NCBI RefSeq assembly: GCF_019799965.1
Contig: NZ_JABGCJ010000005.1
Location: 310,001-374,000 of the forward strand
Direction of reading: 5' to 3'
From: Modestobacter italicus
GTDB lineage: Bacteria > Actinomycetota > Actinomycetes > Mycobacteriales > Geodermatophilaceae
DNA length: 64,000 nucleotides
In this document: piece by piece, positions 55,849-63,084 of the stretch
Layout: every line of letters begins with the position of its first letter
Position numbering within the stretch: the first letter of the stretch is position 1
Program-made: the position numbers and the translations under genes
The notes under the pieces: generated by a model
The model's input: the letters and a program-made list of their open reading frames with translations, nothing else
Told to the model about the DNA's origin: nothing
Database searches by the model: none

Positions 55849-58593
55849 TCAGCGCCGGACGTCGATGGTGACCGTCGTCGTGGCGCTGACCTCGGCGCCG
55901 CGGCTGTCGGTCATCGACAGCGTGCAGTCGAACGCCGCCTGGCCGACCTGGGTGGGCCGGGCCCGCAGGGTGACGTTCCCGTTCTGCCCGGCCGGGTAGT
56001 CGCGGTTCGCGACCTGGCGGGCCGCACCGGGCGCCAGCTCCAGCGTCAGCGCCGGACCCGACGTCTGGGTGCAGGCGTACTCGAACGAGTCGCCCAGCAG
56101 GACGCCCTTGCCCCGGTTGCCGAACTGCACCACCAGCTGGACGGTCTGCTTCACGTTCGCCCGCACCACCGGCCCGTTGTTGACCTGCTGGTACAGCCGG
56201 GTCTCGGTGGGCGGCGCGGTGACGACCACGTCGAAGGTCGCGGGGTTCGACCGGTTGCCGGCCGAGTCGGTGGCCGTGCAGCTGACCTGGGTGGTGCCGA
56301 TCGGGAACACCGTCCAGGGCCGCGGGCTGCAGGTCGGGGTGACCCGCCCGTCCCGGGTGTCCCCCGCCTGCGGCAGCGGGTACCTCACCAGCGCGCCGGC
56401 GGTGCTGGTGGCGGTGGCACGCACCGGGTCCTGCGACGCGATCCGCGGCGGCAGCACGTCGGCCGGTCGCGGGGCCAGCCGGGCCGGGTCGACGATCCCC
56501 CAGTAGGCGGGCATGACCTGCAGGTCGTCGTCGAAGGGCAGCGGCGACTCCCACGGCCGGGCCGCCGGCCAGGTGCGCAGCCAGCTGCGGCCGTTGCTGA
56601 TGCCCCAGAACGTCACCGACTCGATGGAGTCCGCGTGCCCCCGCAGCATGTCGAACAGGTCGCGGTAGTAGTACCCGAGCTCGGTCTCCGCGGCGTCCTG
56701 GTCGGCCATCGCCGGGGAGTGCTGCGGCACGGTGCCGTTGCTGACGTCGGCTCCGTTGTTCTCCTTGGAGTCGCTGACGTCCAGCTCGGTGATCGCCTGC
56801 AGCAGCGGCGTCCCGGTGCGGGCGCTGAGCTGCTCCACGGCGGTCAGCGAGTCGTCCAGCCACTCGACCGGGCGGGCGAAGTCGACGTGCGCCTGGTGGC
56901 CGACGCCGTCGATGGGCACGCCGCGCTCGACCAGGGCGGAGACCAGGTCGAGGTAGTCGGCCCGCTTGGCCGGCATCTCGGTGTTGTAGTCGTTGATGAA
57001 CAGCGCGGTGTCCGGGAAGTACCGGTCGGCCAGCCGGAACGCCTCGTCGACGAAGCCCTCGCCGAGCACCTGGAACCAGCGGCTGTCCCGCATGTCGTGC
57101 GGGTTGACGTTGTCGCCGTCGGCGATGACCTCGTTGACGACGTCCATCGCCCAGATCGGTGAGTCCCCGTCGGGGTACCGGGCGGCGAGGTGGTCGGCGA
57201 TCCCCTTGATGTGCGCCTCCATCCGGGCGCGCAGCAGGGCCTGGTCGGCCGGGGCGTTCGTCAGCGGGCGGTCGCCGTCGAGGAAGAACCAGTCCGGCGT
57301 CTGCGAGTGCCAGACCAGCACGTGCCCGTAGACGTCGGTGCCGGTGGCGTCGGCGAAGTCCAGCAGCGCGTCCAGGTCGCCGAAGGTGAAGGTGCCCTCG
57401 GTCGGCTGGACCTCGGCCGGCTTGCCGTCGTTCTCCGGGGTGAGGGCGTTGTAGTGGCGCTGCACCAGCTGCGCCGGCCGGCCCACGGTCTCCCGCTGGT
57501 CGATCGCCACGCCGACGTGCTCGAACCCGTCCGCGCCGAGCACGTCGGCGAGCCCGGGCACGTCCTGGATCGGCGTCTCGGCGAACCCGGCGAGGGCGAA
57601 GTCGTCGATCAGGAAGTCCACGCCGGCGTCGCCCTCGACGTAGAGCTGGGCCCGGTCGATGGCCGCGCCGAGGGTGTAGGTGCCGCGCAGCTCGGTCCAG
57701 CCGTCGGCGCTGACGACCGCGCTGGCCCCGGCGACGTTGTCGTAGTTGGTCGCCGTCCCGCGGTCGCGCTGGACCGAGACCTTGAGCGAGGCCGGCGCCT
57801 GCCCGGGGGCGAGCTTCGCCCAGACCGAGACCTGCACGGTCTCCCCCACCGCCAGGCCGGCGGTGACGTCGACGGCCGGGCCGTGCCAGCCCTGCGTGCG
57901 ACCGGTGGTCAGCAGGCTGGTGGTGCCCCCGTGGGCGTCGGTGGTCGTGGTGGAGACCTGCGCCCCGCCACGGCCGGTCCAGCCACCGGGGCCGGACTCG
58001 AAGTCGGTGGCCAGGTCGGCGCGGGTGCCCGGTGCGACCGGGCCGGCCGCCTCGCCGGTGATCGTGACGTCGTCGACGAAGAAGGCCTGGGTCGCGTCGG
58101 GGCTCTCCAGGTACAGCTCCAGGCCGCTGTTGCTGGTGCCGAACTCGTAGGTGCCACTCACCTTCGTCCAGGCGCTGTCGGACACGGCGACCTGCCAGGC
58201 CAGCGTGTCGTAGGCGGTGGTGCCGCCGGTGGGCGTGCGTGCCGCGCTGAGGGTGACCAGGTCGGTCTCCGGCTCGGCGGTGGTGTCGGCCAGCCGCACC
58301 CAGGCCTCGACCTGCCAGCTGCCGGCCGGCAGCAGCGCGGCGGCGTCCAGCGCCGGGCCGTGCCAGGTGTCGGTGCGCCCGGTGACCGCCAGGCTCTGTG
58401 CGCCGCTGCGCGCCTGCGCGCTGCTCGGCGCCACCTGCGCCGTGCCGCGGCCGGTCCAGCCGTTCGTGCCCGCCTCGAAGTCGGCGGTGTGGAGGGTGGC
58501 CGGTGCGGCCGTGGCCGCGGGCGCCGCGACCACCCCCGCGGTGGCGACCATGCCGAGCATCGCTGCTCCGGCTCCCAGACGTCGTCGTCCCAT
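55849..58593 (-). CDS. Secreted endo-beta-1,4-xylanase, GH10 with two N-terminal CBMs
   Basis: The 914-residue protein has a signal peptide (about 1-30, ending AATAA-P). Two homologous CBM4/22-type carbohydrate-binding modules follow (about 33-180 and 190-335), each with the WTGRG and WHGPA motifs. The GH10 barrel (about 345-700) has the acid/base Glu488 in DVVNEVIADG and the nucleophile Glu603 in ITELDVSD. An HYR-like domain (about 712-792) and a C-terminal beta domain complete it. It degrades xylan outside the cell. It is the only clearly secreted glycosidase here. An 11-bp-arm inverted repeat overlaps its promoter. The ATG at 58593 has GAGGGGAC upstream. Confidence 0.92.
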   Translation of the reverse strand: MGRRRLGAGAAMLGMVATAGVVAAPAATAAPATLHTADFEAGTNGWTGRGTAQVAPSSAQARSGAQSLAVTGRTDTWHGPALDAAALLPAGSWQVEAWVRLADTTAEPETDLVTLSAARTPTGGTTAYDTLAWQVAVSDSAWTKVSGTYEFGTSNSGLELYLESPDATQAFFVDDVTITGEAAGPVAPGTRADLATDFESGPGGWTGRGGAQVSTTTTDAHGGTTSLLTTGRTQGWHGPAVDVTAGLAVGETVQVSVWAKLAPGQAPASLKVSVQRDRGTATNYDNVAGASAVVSADGWTELRGTYTLGAAIDRAQLYVEGDAGVDFLIDDFALAGFAETPIQDVPGLADVLGADGFEHVGVAIDQRETVGRPAQLVQRHYNALTPENDGKPAEVQPTEGTFTFGDLDALLDFADATGTDVYGHVLVWHSQTPDWFFLDGDRPLTNAPADQALLRARMEAHIKGIADHLAARYPDGDSPIWAMDVVNEVIADGDNVNPHDMRDSRWFQVLGEGFVDEAFRLADRYFPDTALFINDYNTEMPAKRADYLDLVSALVERGVPIDGVGHQAHVDFARPVEWLDDSLTAVEQLSARTGTPLLQAITELDVSDSKENNGADVSNGTVPQHSPAMADQDAAETELGYYYRDLFDMLRGHADSIESVTFWGISNGRSWLRTWPAARPWESPLPFDDDLQVMPAYWGIVDPARLAPRPADVLPPRIASQDPVRATATSTAGALVRYPLPQAGDTRDGRVTPTCSPRPWTVFPIGTTQVSCTATDSAGNRSNPATFDVVVTAPPTETRLYQQVNNGPVVRANVKQTVQLVVQFGNRGKGVLLGDSFEYACTQTSGPALTLELAPGAARQVANRDYPAGQNGNVTLRARPTQVGQAAFDCTLSMTDSRGAEVSATTTVTIDVRR

Positions 58594-58645
58594 GTGTCCC
58601 GTGTCCCCTCGGGTCGGCTCGCGTAGCGGCTCTGCTGCGTGACCA

Positions 58646-58673
58646 GCGACTTCCGAGAACTATCGGAAGTCGC
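58646..58673. promoter_or_regulatory. Operator palindrome at the xylanase promoter
   Basis: GCGACTTCCGA and TCGGAAGTCGC are perfect 11-bp inverted arms with a 6-nt spacer. On the minus strand the spacer region contains ATAGTT, a plausible -10, so a bound repressor would block transcription of the GH10 gene. Confidence 0.6.
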
Positions 58674-58769
58674 CCGGAAGAGTGAACCGCAGCACAGTGG
58701 TCCGGGTCAACGGCGTCTCGGAACTCGTCCGCCCGCCGCCCGGACGCTGCCGGTCACGGCCGCGCGACC

Positions 58770-58775
58770 TACGCT
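58770..58775 (+). promoter_or_regulatory. -10 box TACGCT (leaderless ABM gene)
   Basis: TACGCT ends 7 nt before the GTG at 58782. Confidence 0.5.
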
Positions 58776-58781
58776 GCCCGG

Positions 58782-59111
58782 GTGATCCTCATCGTGGTGA
58801 AGTGGCCGGTCCGCCCCGAGTTCGACGAGCAGTGGCCCGAGCTCGTCCGGGAGTTCACCGAGGCGGTCCGCGACGAGCCGGGCAACGTCTTCTTCGAGTG
58901 GTCGCGCAGCGTCGACGAGCCGCACACCTGGGTGCTCGTCGAGGGCTTCACCGACGCCGGGGCCGGCGCGGTGCACACCGCCTCCGACCACTTCCAGAAG
59001 GCGATCTCGGAGATGCCGGACTGGGTGTCGGCCACCCCGTCGATCATGTACGTCGACTCGCCCGACCTGGCCGGCTGGGGCCCGATGGGCGAGGTCCAGC
59101 CCCGCGGCTGA
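58782..59111 (+). CDS. Antibiotic biosynthesis monooxygenase (ABM)-domain protein
   Basis: The 109-residue protein fits the dimeric ferredoxin-like ABM/YgiN family: ILIVVKWPVRPEFDEQWPEL, EPGNVFFEWSRSVDEPHTWV and a FQKAISEMPDW segment near the end. Members are cofactor-free quinol monooxygenases or have unknown roles. The GTG at 58782 is 7 nt after TACGCT, giving a leaderless start. It lies 35 bp upstream of a pyridoxal kinase on the same strand. There is no evidence ties it to a specific pathway. Confidence 0.85.
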   Translation: MILIVVKWPVRPEFDEQWPELVREFTEAVRDEPGNVFFEWSRSVDEPHTWVLVEGFTDAGAGAVHTASDHFQKAISEMPDWVSATPSIMYVDSPDLAGWGPMGEVQPRG

Positions 59112-59146
59112 CCGGCCCGGGTGGGCGGTGTGCCATCTTCTGGCGC

Positions 59147-59998
59147 ATGGTGAACGTCCTGTCGATCCAGTCCCACGTCGCCTACGGGCACGCCGGCAAC
59201 GCCTCGGCGGTGTTCCCGCTGCAGCGGCTGGGCGTCGAGGTCTGGCCGGTGCACACCGTGCAGTTCTCCAACCACACCGGCTACGGCGCCTGGACCGGCC
59301 GGGTGTTCGACGGCCAGGCCGTCGACGAGGTCGTGCAGGGCATCGAGGACCGCGGGGTGCTCGGCAGCTGCGACGCGGTGCTGTCGGGCTACCTCGGCTC
59401 GGCGGACATCGGCCACGCGGTGCTGGGTTCGGTGGCCAAGGTGCGGGCGGCCAACCCGGCCGCGGTCTGGGCCTGCGACCCGGTGATCGGTGACGTCGGC
59501 CGCGGGGTGTTCGTGCGGCCCGGCATCCCGGAGTTCATGCGCGAGGTCGCCGTCCCGGCGGCGGACATCGTCACCCCCAACCACTACGAGCTGGACCTGC
59601 TGTCCGGCACCGAGACCCGCTCGCTGGGGTCGGTCAAGGACGCGGTCGCCGCCGTCCAGGCCCTCGGCCCACGGGTGGTGCTGACCACCTCGCTGGTCGC
59701 CGAGGACACCCCGGACGACGCGGTCGACCTGCTGGCCTCGGAGGGTGGGCGGCACTTCCGGGTGCGCACCCCGCGGCTGGACCTGTCGGTCAACGGCGCC
59801 GGCGACGCGATCGCCGCACTGTTCCTGGCGCACTGGCTGGACACCCGATCGGCCGGAGACGCCCTCGGCCGGGCCGCCGCGTCGGTGTTCGGGCTGCTGC
59901 GGATGACCGCCGAGGCAGGCTCCCGGGAGATCCTGCTGGTCGCCGCCCAGGACGAGTACGTCACCCCGACGCAGACCTTCGAGGTCACCGAGGTCTGA
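59147..59998 (+). CDS. pdxY: Pyridoxal kinase
   Basis: The 283-residue ribokinase-superfamily enzyme opens with [24 protein letters not shown] and has [13 protein letters not shown], the substrate-site [22 protein letters not shown] and the catalytic [13 protein letters not shown]. These match PdxY/PdxK, which phosphorylate pyridoxal to PLP in the salvage pathway. The GAGD aspartate is intact. A CATCTT box ends 8 nt before the ATG at 59147, so transcription may begin at or near the start codon. It follows the ABM gene by 35 bp; its role is housekeeping. Confidence 0.93.
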   Translation: MVNVLSIQSHVAYGHAGNASAVFPLQRLGVEVWPVHTVQFSNHTGYGAWTGRVFDGQAVDEVVQGIEDRGVLGSCDAVLSGYLGSADIGHAVLGSVAKVRAANPAAVWACDPVIGDVGRGVFVRPGIPEFMREVAVPAADIVTPNHYELDLLSGTETRSLGSVKDAVAAVQALGPRVVLTTSLVAEDTPDDAVDLLASEGGRHFRVRTPRLDLSVNGAGDAIAALFLAHWLDTRSAGDALGRAAASVFGLLRMTAEAGSREILLVAAQDEYVTPTQTFEVTEV

Positions 59999-60019
59999 GC
60001 GGGGTCGGGCGTCCGCTGC

Positions 60020-60025
60020 CAGGCT
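60020..60025 (+). promoter_or_regulatory. -10 box CAGGCT (leaderless hypothetical gene)
   Basis: CAGGCT ends 7 nt before the GTG at 60032. Confidence 0.45.
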
Positions 60026-60031
60026 GGTGCG

Positions 60032-60718
60032 GTGACGCCGGCTCCCGTGTTCCTGACCGCCACCTGCTTCGCGAGCACCGACCTGGCCGCGGACGCCCCC
60101 GAGCCCCGCGTCGCGGAGTTCGTCGCCGAGGCGCGCCGCCGGCTGGACGGCGCGGAGGCGACCGCGTTCCGGGACGACGTCGCCCGCCGGGCCGGCCGGC
60201 ACGACGTGGAGCTGCAGGCGGTCCAGGCCGGCCTCGGGTTCTGGCCCGGTGGCGCGGAGCCGTCGATGCGCTTCTGCCTGGTCGGCGCGCCGGACGCCGT
60301 CCGGGAGACCGCCGTGCAGGTCGCGCGGGCCCACGAGCAGGACGCCGTCCGGCTGGTGTGGCCCGCCCCGCTGCCCGGCCGGCCGGCGCCGGACCTGCCC
60401 TTCACCGACCTCGCCGTCCGGTACGTCACCGCCGGCGTGCCGCCGGCTCCGCTGCTGCGGCGCCTGGTCGGCGGCGTCGACACCCCCGGTGGCTCACTGC
60501 TGGGCGAGGTGCTGCACGTGGACGCCGGTGGCGGCTTCCTCGCCGCGGCGCACGCCGAGCTCTCCCGGTGGCTGGTCTTCGCCGGGTGGAGCTGGTGCTC
60601 GGTCGAGTCCTGGGGCCCGGACGGCCGCCTCGACCCGGCCGCGGACGCCGCGGTGCCCGGCGGGTGGGCGCGGCCCAGCACCGTGCCCGCGCTGCACCCG
60701 CGCGACGGCGGCCGGTAG
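60032..60718 (+). CDS. Hypothetical protein
   Basis: I do not recognise this 228-residue protein. It has no signal peptide or membrane helix. It is predicted to be alpha/beta with an Ala/Arg-rich N-terminal helical part (VAEFVAEARRRLDGAEATAF). A Trp/Pro-rich C-terminal half follows, with LSRWLVFAGWSWCSVESWGPDG. The GTG at 60032 lies exactly 7 nt after CAGGCT, which supports both the gene and the start. It precedes the UPF0303-like gene by 10 bp and may be co-transcribed with it. Confidence 0.7.
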   Translation: MTPAPVFLTATCFASTDLAADAPEPRVAEFVAEARRRLDGAEATAFRDDVARRAGRHDVELQAVQAGLGFWPGGAEPSMRFCLVGAPDAVRETAVQVARAHEQDAVRLVWPAPLPGRPAPDLPFTDLAVRYVTAGVPPAPLLRRLVGGVDTPGGSLLGEVLHVDAGGGFLAAAHAELSRWLVFAGWSWCSVESWGPDGRLDPAADAAVPGGWARPSTVPALHPRDGGR

Positions 60719-60728
60719 GAAGGACGCC

Positions 60729-61208
60729 GTGACCGACACCTTCCCCTCCCTGACCGAACTCGCCGCCCAGGAGGAGGAGCTGCAGCTGCGCAGCTTCACC
60801 AACGACGACGCCTGGACGCTGGGCTCGGCACTGGTCGCCCGCGCCCGGGCCGCGCGGCTCCCGGTGGCGATCGAGGTCTCCCGGCACTCCCACCAGCTGT
60901 TCCACGCCGCGCTGACCGGGGCCACCCCGGACAACGACACCTGGATCGCCCGCAAGGCGGCCACCGTGCACCGGTTCGGGCACAGCTCGCTCTACGTCGG
61001 CCAGCGCTCCCGTGAGGCCGGGACGACGTTCGAGGAGCAGTTCGGCCTGGACCCGGAGCGGTACGTCGCCCACGGCGGTGGCTTCCCGGTGCTCGTCCGG
61101 GACGTCGGACCGGTCGGCGTCGTGGTCGTCTCCGGTCTCCCCCAGGTCGAGGACCACGCGATGGTGGTCACGGCGCTGCGCGAGCTGCTGGTCCAGCAGC
61201 TGCGCTGA
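60729..61208 (+). CDS. UPF0303/heme-degrading-domain (HbpS/GlcG-like) protein
   Basis: The 159-residue protein resembles the UPF0303 branch of the GlcG/HbpS fold: VAIEVSRHSHQLFHAAL, DNDTWIARKAATVHRFGHSS, VAHGGGFPVLVRDVGPVG and SGLPQVEDHAMVV. Related proteins bind heme or corrinoids, but many are uncharacterised. The GTG at 60729 follows AGGAAGGAC by about 5 nt and lies 10 bp after the hypothetical gene, suggesting a two-gene unit. Function remains open. Confidence 0.85.
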   Translation: MTDTFPSLTELAAQEEELQLRSFTNDDAWTLGSALVARARAARLPVAIEVSRHSHQLFHAALTGATPDNDTWIARKAATVHRFGHSSLYVGQRSREAGTTFEEQFGLDPERYVAHGGGFPVLVRDVGPVGVVVVSGLPQVEDHAMVVTALRELLVQQLR

Positions 61209-61299
61209 CCGCCCACGCCCGGGCCCAGCGCCCTACCGTGGGCGGCTCCGCCGTCCCGGGGGTCGTCCGCGCCGGGCTGCCCGGGCGACCCGCCGGGCG

Positions 61300-61305
61300 T
61301 AGCGT
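61300..61305 (+). promoter_or_regulatory. Candidate -10 TAGCGT upstream of the RGCVC gene
   Basis: TAGCGT would start a transcript near 61312 with a leader of about 94 nt. A second candidate, TACCGT, lies at 61234-61239. Confidence 0.3.
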
Positions 61306-61405
61306 CGGGTGCACGGTCACCTCGCCGGTCCAGGACACCGGTCCGGGACGGCGATCCCCTCCCGGGGCACCACCGCCGAGCCGTCGGCGGAGTCAGGCCC
61401 TCGCC

Positions 61406-61594
61406 ATGACCGCACCCGCGATCCTCTCCCCCAGCCTGCCCGCCCTGCCGGCCCCCGACGTCCGGACCGGCGACGAGGCCGGCTGCCCGGCGTGCGCCCA
61501 CCCCCTGGAGGGCCACGACCCGATCGGCGTCCGGTTCTGCCGGGCGACCGTCGCCGCAGGTCTCGACCGCGGCTGCGTCTGCCGCGCCGCCTGA
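61406..61594 (+). CDS. Small RGCVC-motif cysteine-rich protein
   Basis: This 62-residue protein has C27-x2-C30-x-H32, H37, C45 and a terminal R-G-C57-V-C59. The pattern of five cysteines and two histidines looks like a compact zinc-binding unit. I recall small RGCVC family proteins from Geodermatophilaceae and relatives, of unknown function. The N-terminal 22 residues are Pro/Ala-rich and probably disordered. There is no clear Shine-Dalgarno; GGAG lies about 13 nt upstream of the ATG at 61406. A strong hairpin follows at 61701-61741. The cysteine arrangement is the main evidence that this is a real gene. Confidence 0.7.
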   Translation: MTAPAILSPSLPALPAPDVRTGDEAGCPACAHPLEGHDPIGVRFCRATVAAGLDRGCVCRAA

Positions 61595-61700
61595 CCCGGC
61601 GCCGCGGGTGTCCGTGCGGACAGCCGTCGACCCGCGGGCCAGGCTGCAGGCGGTGACGGCGGCCCAGGAGCCGGGCCTGCCGCCGCGCGGCTGAGGCGGA

Positions 61701-61741
61701 CGGGGGCGTCCCGGCAGCCGTGGGCCACCGGGGCGCCCCCG
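61701..61741. terminator. Bidirectional terminator
   Basis: Fourteen-bp arms (61701-61714 and 61728-61741, one G-U pair) form a stem with a 13-nt loop. It lies between the small RGCVC gene and the convergent ScyD/ScyE-like gene. Confidence 0.7.
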
Positions 61742-61747
61742 CGCGGA

Positions 61748-62878
61748 TCAGCCGCCGGACGGGGTGAAGGCGCCCTCGCCGACCCGGACCAGCTCACCCG
61801 AGCCGGCTGGCATGCCGAGGAAGGCGGCCACGCTCCACGCCGAGGCGTACAGCTCGCCGCCGTCCACGAGCAGCCCGGTCGGCATGGTCACCTGGGCGGT
61901 GCTCCGCTCGCCGTGCCACGCGATCCGGGTGACCTCGCCGACCGTCGACGGGTCGAGGTCCGGCCCCGGTTCGCCCTCCGGGAAGCCCTCGGCGACGTTC
62001 GACACGTAGACGGTGCCGCGCCGGTCGACGGCGAGCCCGGTGGGCGCGGTCAGGTCGTCGATCACGTGCACCACGTGACCGTGCGGGCTGAGCACGTAGA
62101 CCCGGCCGGCACCGGGCACCTCGGCGCCGAGGGTGCTGACGTAGACCAGCCCCCACGGTCCCTCGGTGATGCCGGTGGGCACCGGGTCGCAGCCGACGGT
62201 GCCCGGGTTGTTGGGTGCCTCCGCGCAGCCGGGCACGTCGGTGACGACCGGGGGCACGAAGAACGTGGAGACGTCCCCGGTGCGCCGGTCCACCGACAGG
62301 ACGGCGTTGGCGCCGGCGTCGGCCACCAGCACCCGCCTGGGCTGGGCGAGCACCGCGTAGGGGTTGGACAGCGTCTCGACCGGGGCCCCGGTGTCGTCGA
62401 ACTGCACCTGCCCGTCGGGGTTCTCGGCCAGCTCGTGGGCCAGCAGGTCGATGACCTCCAGCACCTCCCCACCCGGGTCGGCGACGACCAGGGACGTCGC
62501 ACCCTCCGGCGCGGGCGGCGCCTCCGCACCCGGGCCGGCGTCCTCCGGCGGCGGGGCGGGTTCCCCGGTCGCCACGAACAACCGGTTCCGGTCGAAGTCG
62601 ACGCCCTGTGGGCTGACCAGCCCGGTGAGCAGGGTCTGCACCTCACCGGTGCGCCGCGAGACGGCGGAGACCTCCCCGCTGTCGGACTCGGCGACCACCA
62701 CCCGGTGACCGCGGTACCCGTTGAGCTGACGCGGGCCGTCGAGCCCGGTCGCGACGGTGGTGACGGTGTCGTCCCCGCTGGAGCCGTGCCCGCGGTCGCC
62801 GGCCTGCGCCGCGGTCGCGGGTGCCACCACCAACGCGGCGCCGGCGATGGCGACCGCGGTCCTCCTGAAGCGCTTCAT
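61748..62878 (-). CDS. Secreted ScyD/ScyE-like beta-propeller protein
   Basis: The 376-residue protein has a signal peptide (FRRTAVAIAGAALVVAPATAAQA, cleaved near residue 26). NHL/SMP-30-like repeats follow: GLDGPRQLNGYRGHRVVVAES, YAVLAQPRRVLVADAGANAVL, PTGLAVDRRGTVYVSNVAEG and MPTGLLVDGGELYASAW. I recall the ScyD/ScyE family label for such proteins, named after cyanobacterial scytonemin-cluster genes; function in actinobacteria is unknown. AGGAGGGG precedes the ATG at 62878. An extracellular binding or lactonase-like role is possible. Confidence 0.83.
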   Translation of the reverse strand: MKRFRRTAVAIAGAALVVAPATAAQAGDRGHGSSGDDTVTTVATGLDGPRQLNGYRGHRVVVAESDSGEVSAVSRRTGEVQTLLTGLVSPQGVDFDRNRLFVATGEPAPPPEDAGPGAEAPPAPEGATSLVVADPGGEVLEVIDLLAHELAENPDGQVQFDDTGAPVETLSNPYAVLAQPRRVLVADAGANAVLSVDRRTGDVSTFFVPPVVTDVPGCAEAPNNPGTVGCDPVPTGITEGPWGLVYVSTLGAEVPGAGRVYVLSPHGHVVHVIDDLTAPTGLAVDRRGTVYVSNVAEGFPEGEPGPDLDPSTVGEVTRIAWHGERSTAQVTMPTGLLVDGGELYASAWSVAAFLGMPAGSGELVRVGEGAFTPSGG

Positions 62879-63034
62879 CGAGCCCCTCCTGGACAGTCCC
62901 CCGTGGCTGTGGTCGTGCTGTGGACGCCGGGGACCTTCCTCGCCTGCACCGGCGTGGCTCAACGGTCATCTGCCCACCGGGCGCGTGCCGTCGCAGCCGG
63001 TAGCCGGGCGGACGCCGCTCCCGCTGCGCTGGCC

Positions 63035-63040
63035 TACCGT
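63035..63040 (+). promoter_or_regulatory. -10 box TACCGT upstream of the YkgJ-like/pentapeptide gene
   Basis: TACCGT predicts a start near 63047, leaving a leader of about 38 nt that contains GGAGGA at 63071-63076. Confidence 0.45.
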
Positions 63041-63084
63041 GGGTGCGCCCGTACCGGCACCCCGAGCCCCGGAGGACCCCCCTC

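Noticed and set aside
61309..61656. 115-codon frame overlapping the RGCVC gene
   Set aside because: Arg/Pro-rich and motif-free, whereas the 62-residue frame has an ordered Cys/His pattern.
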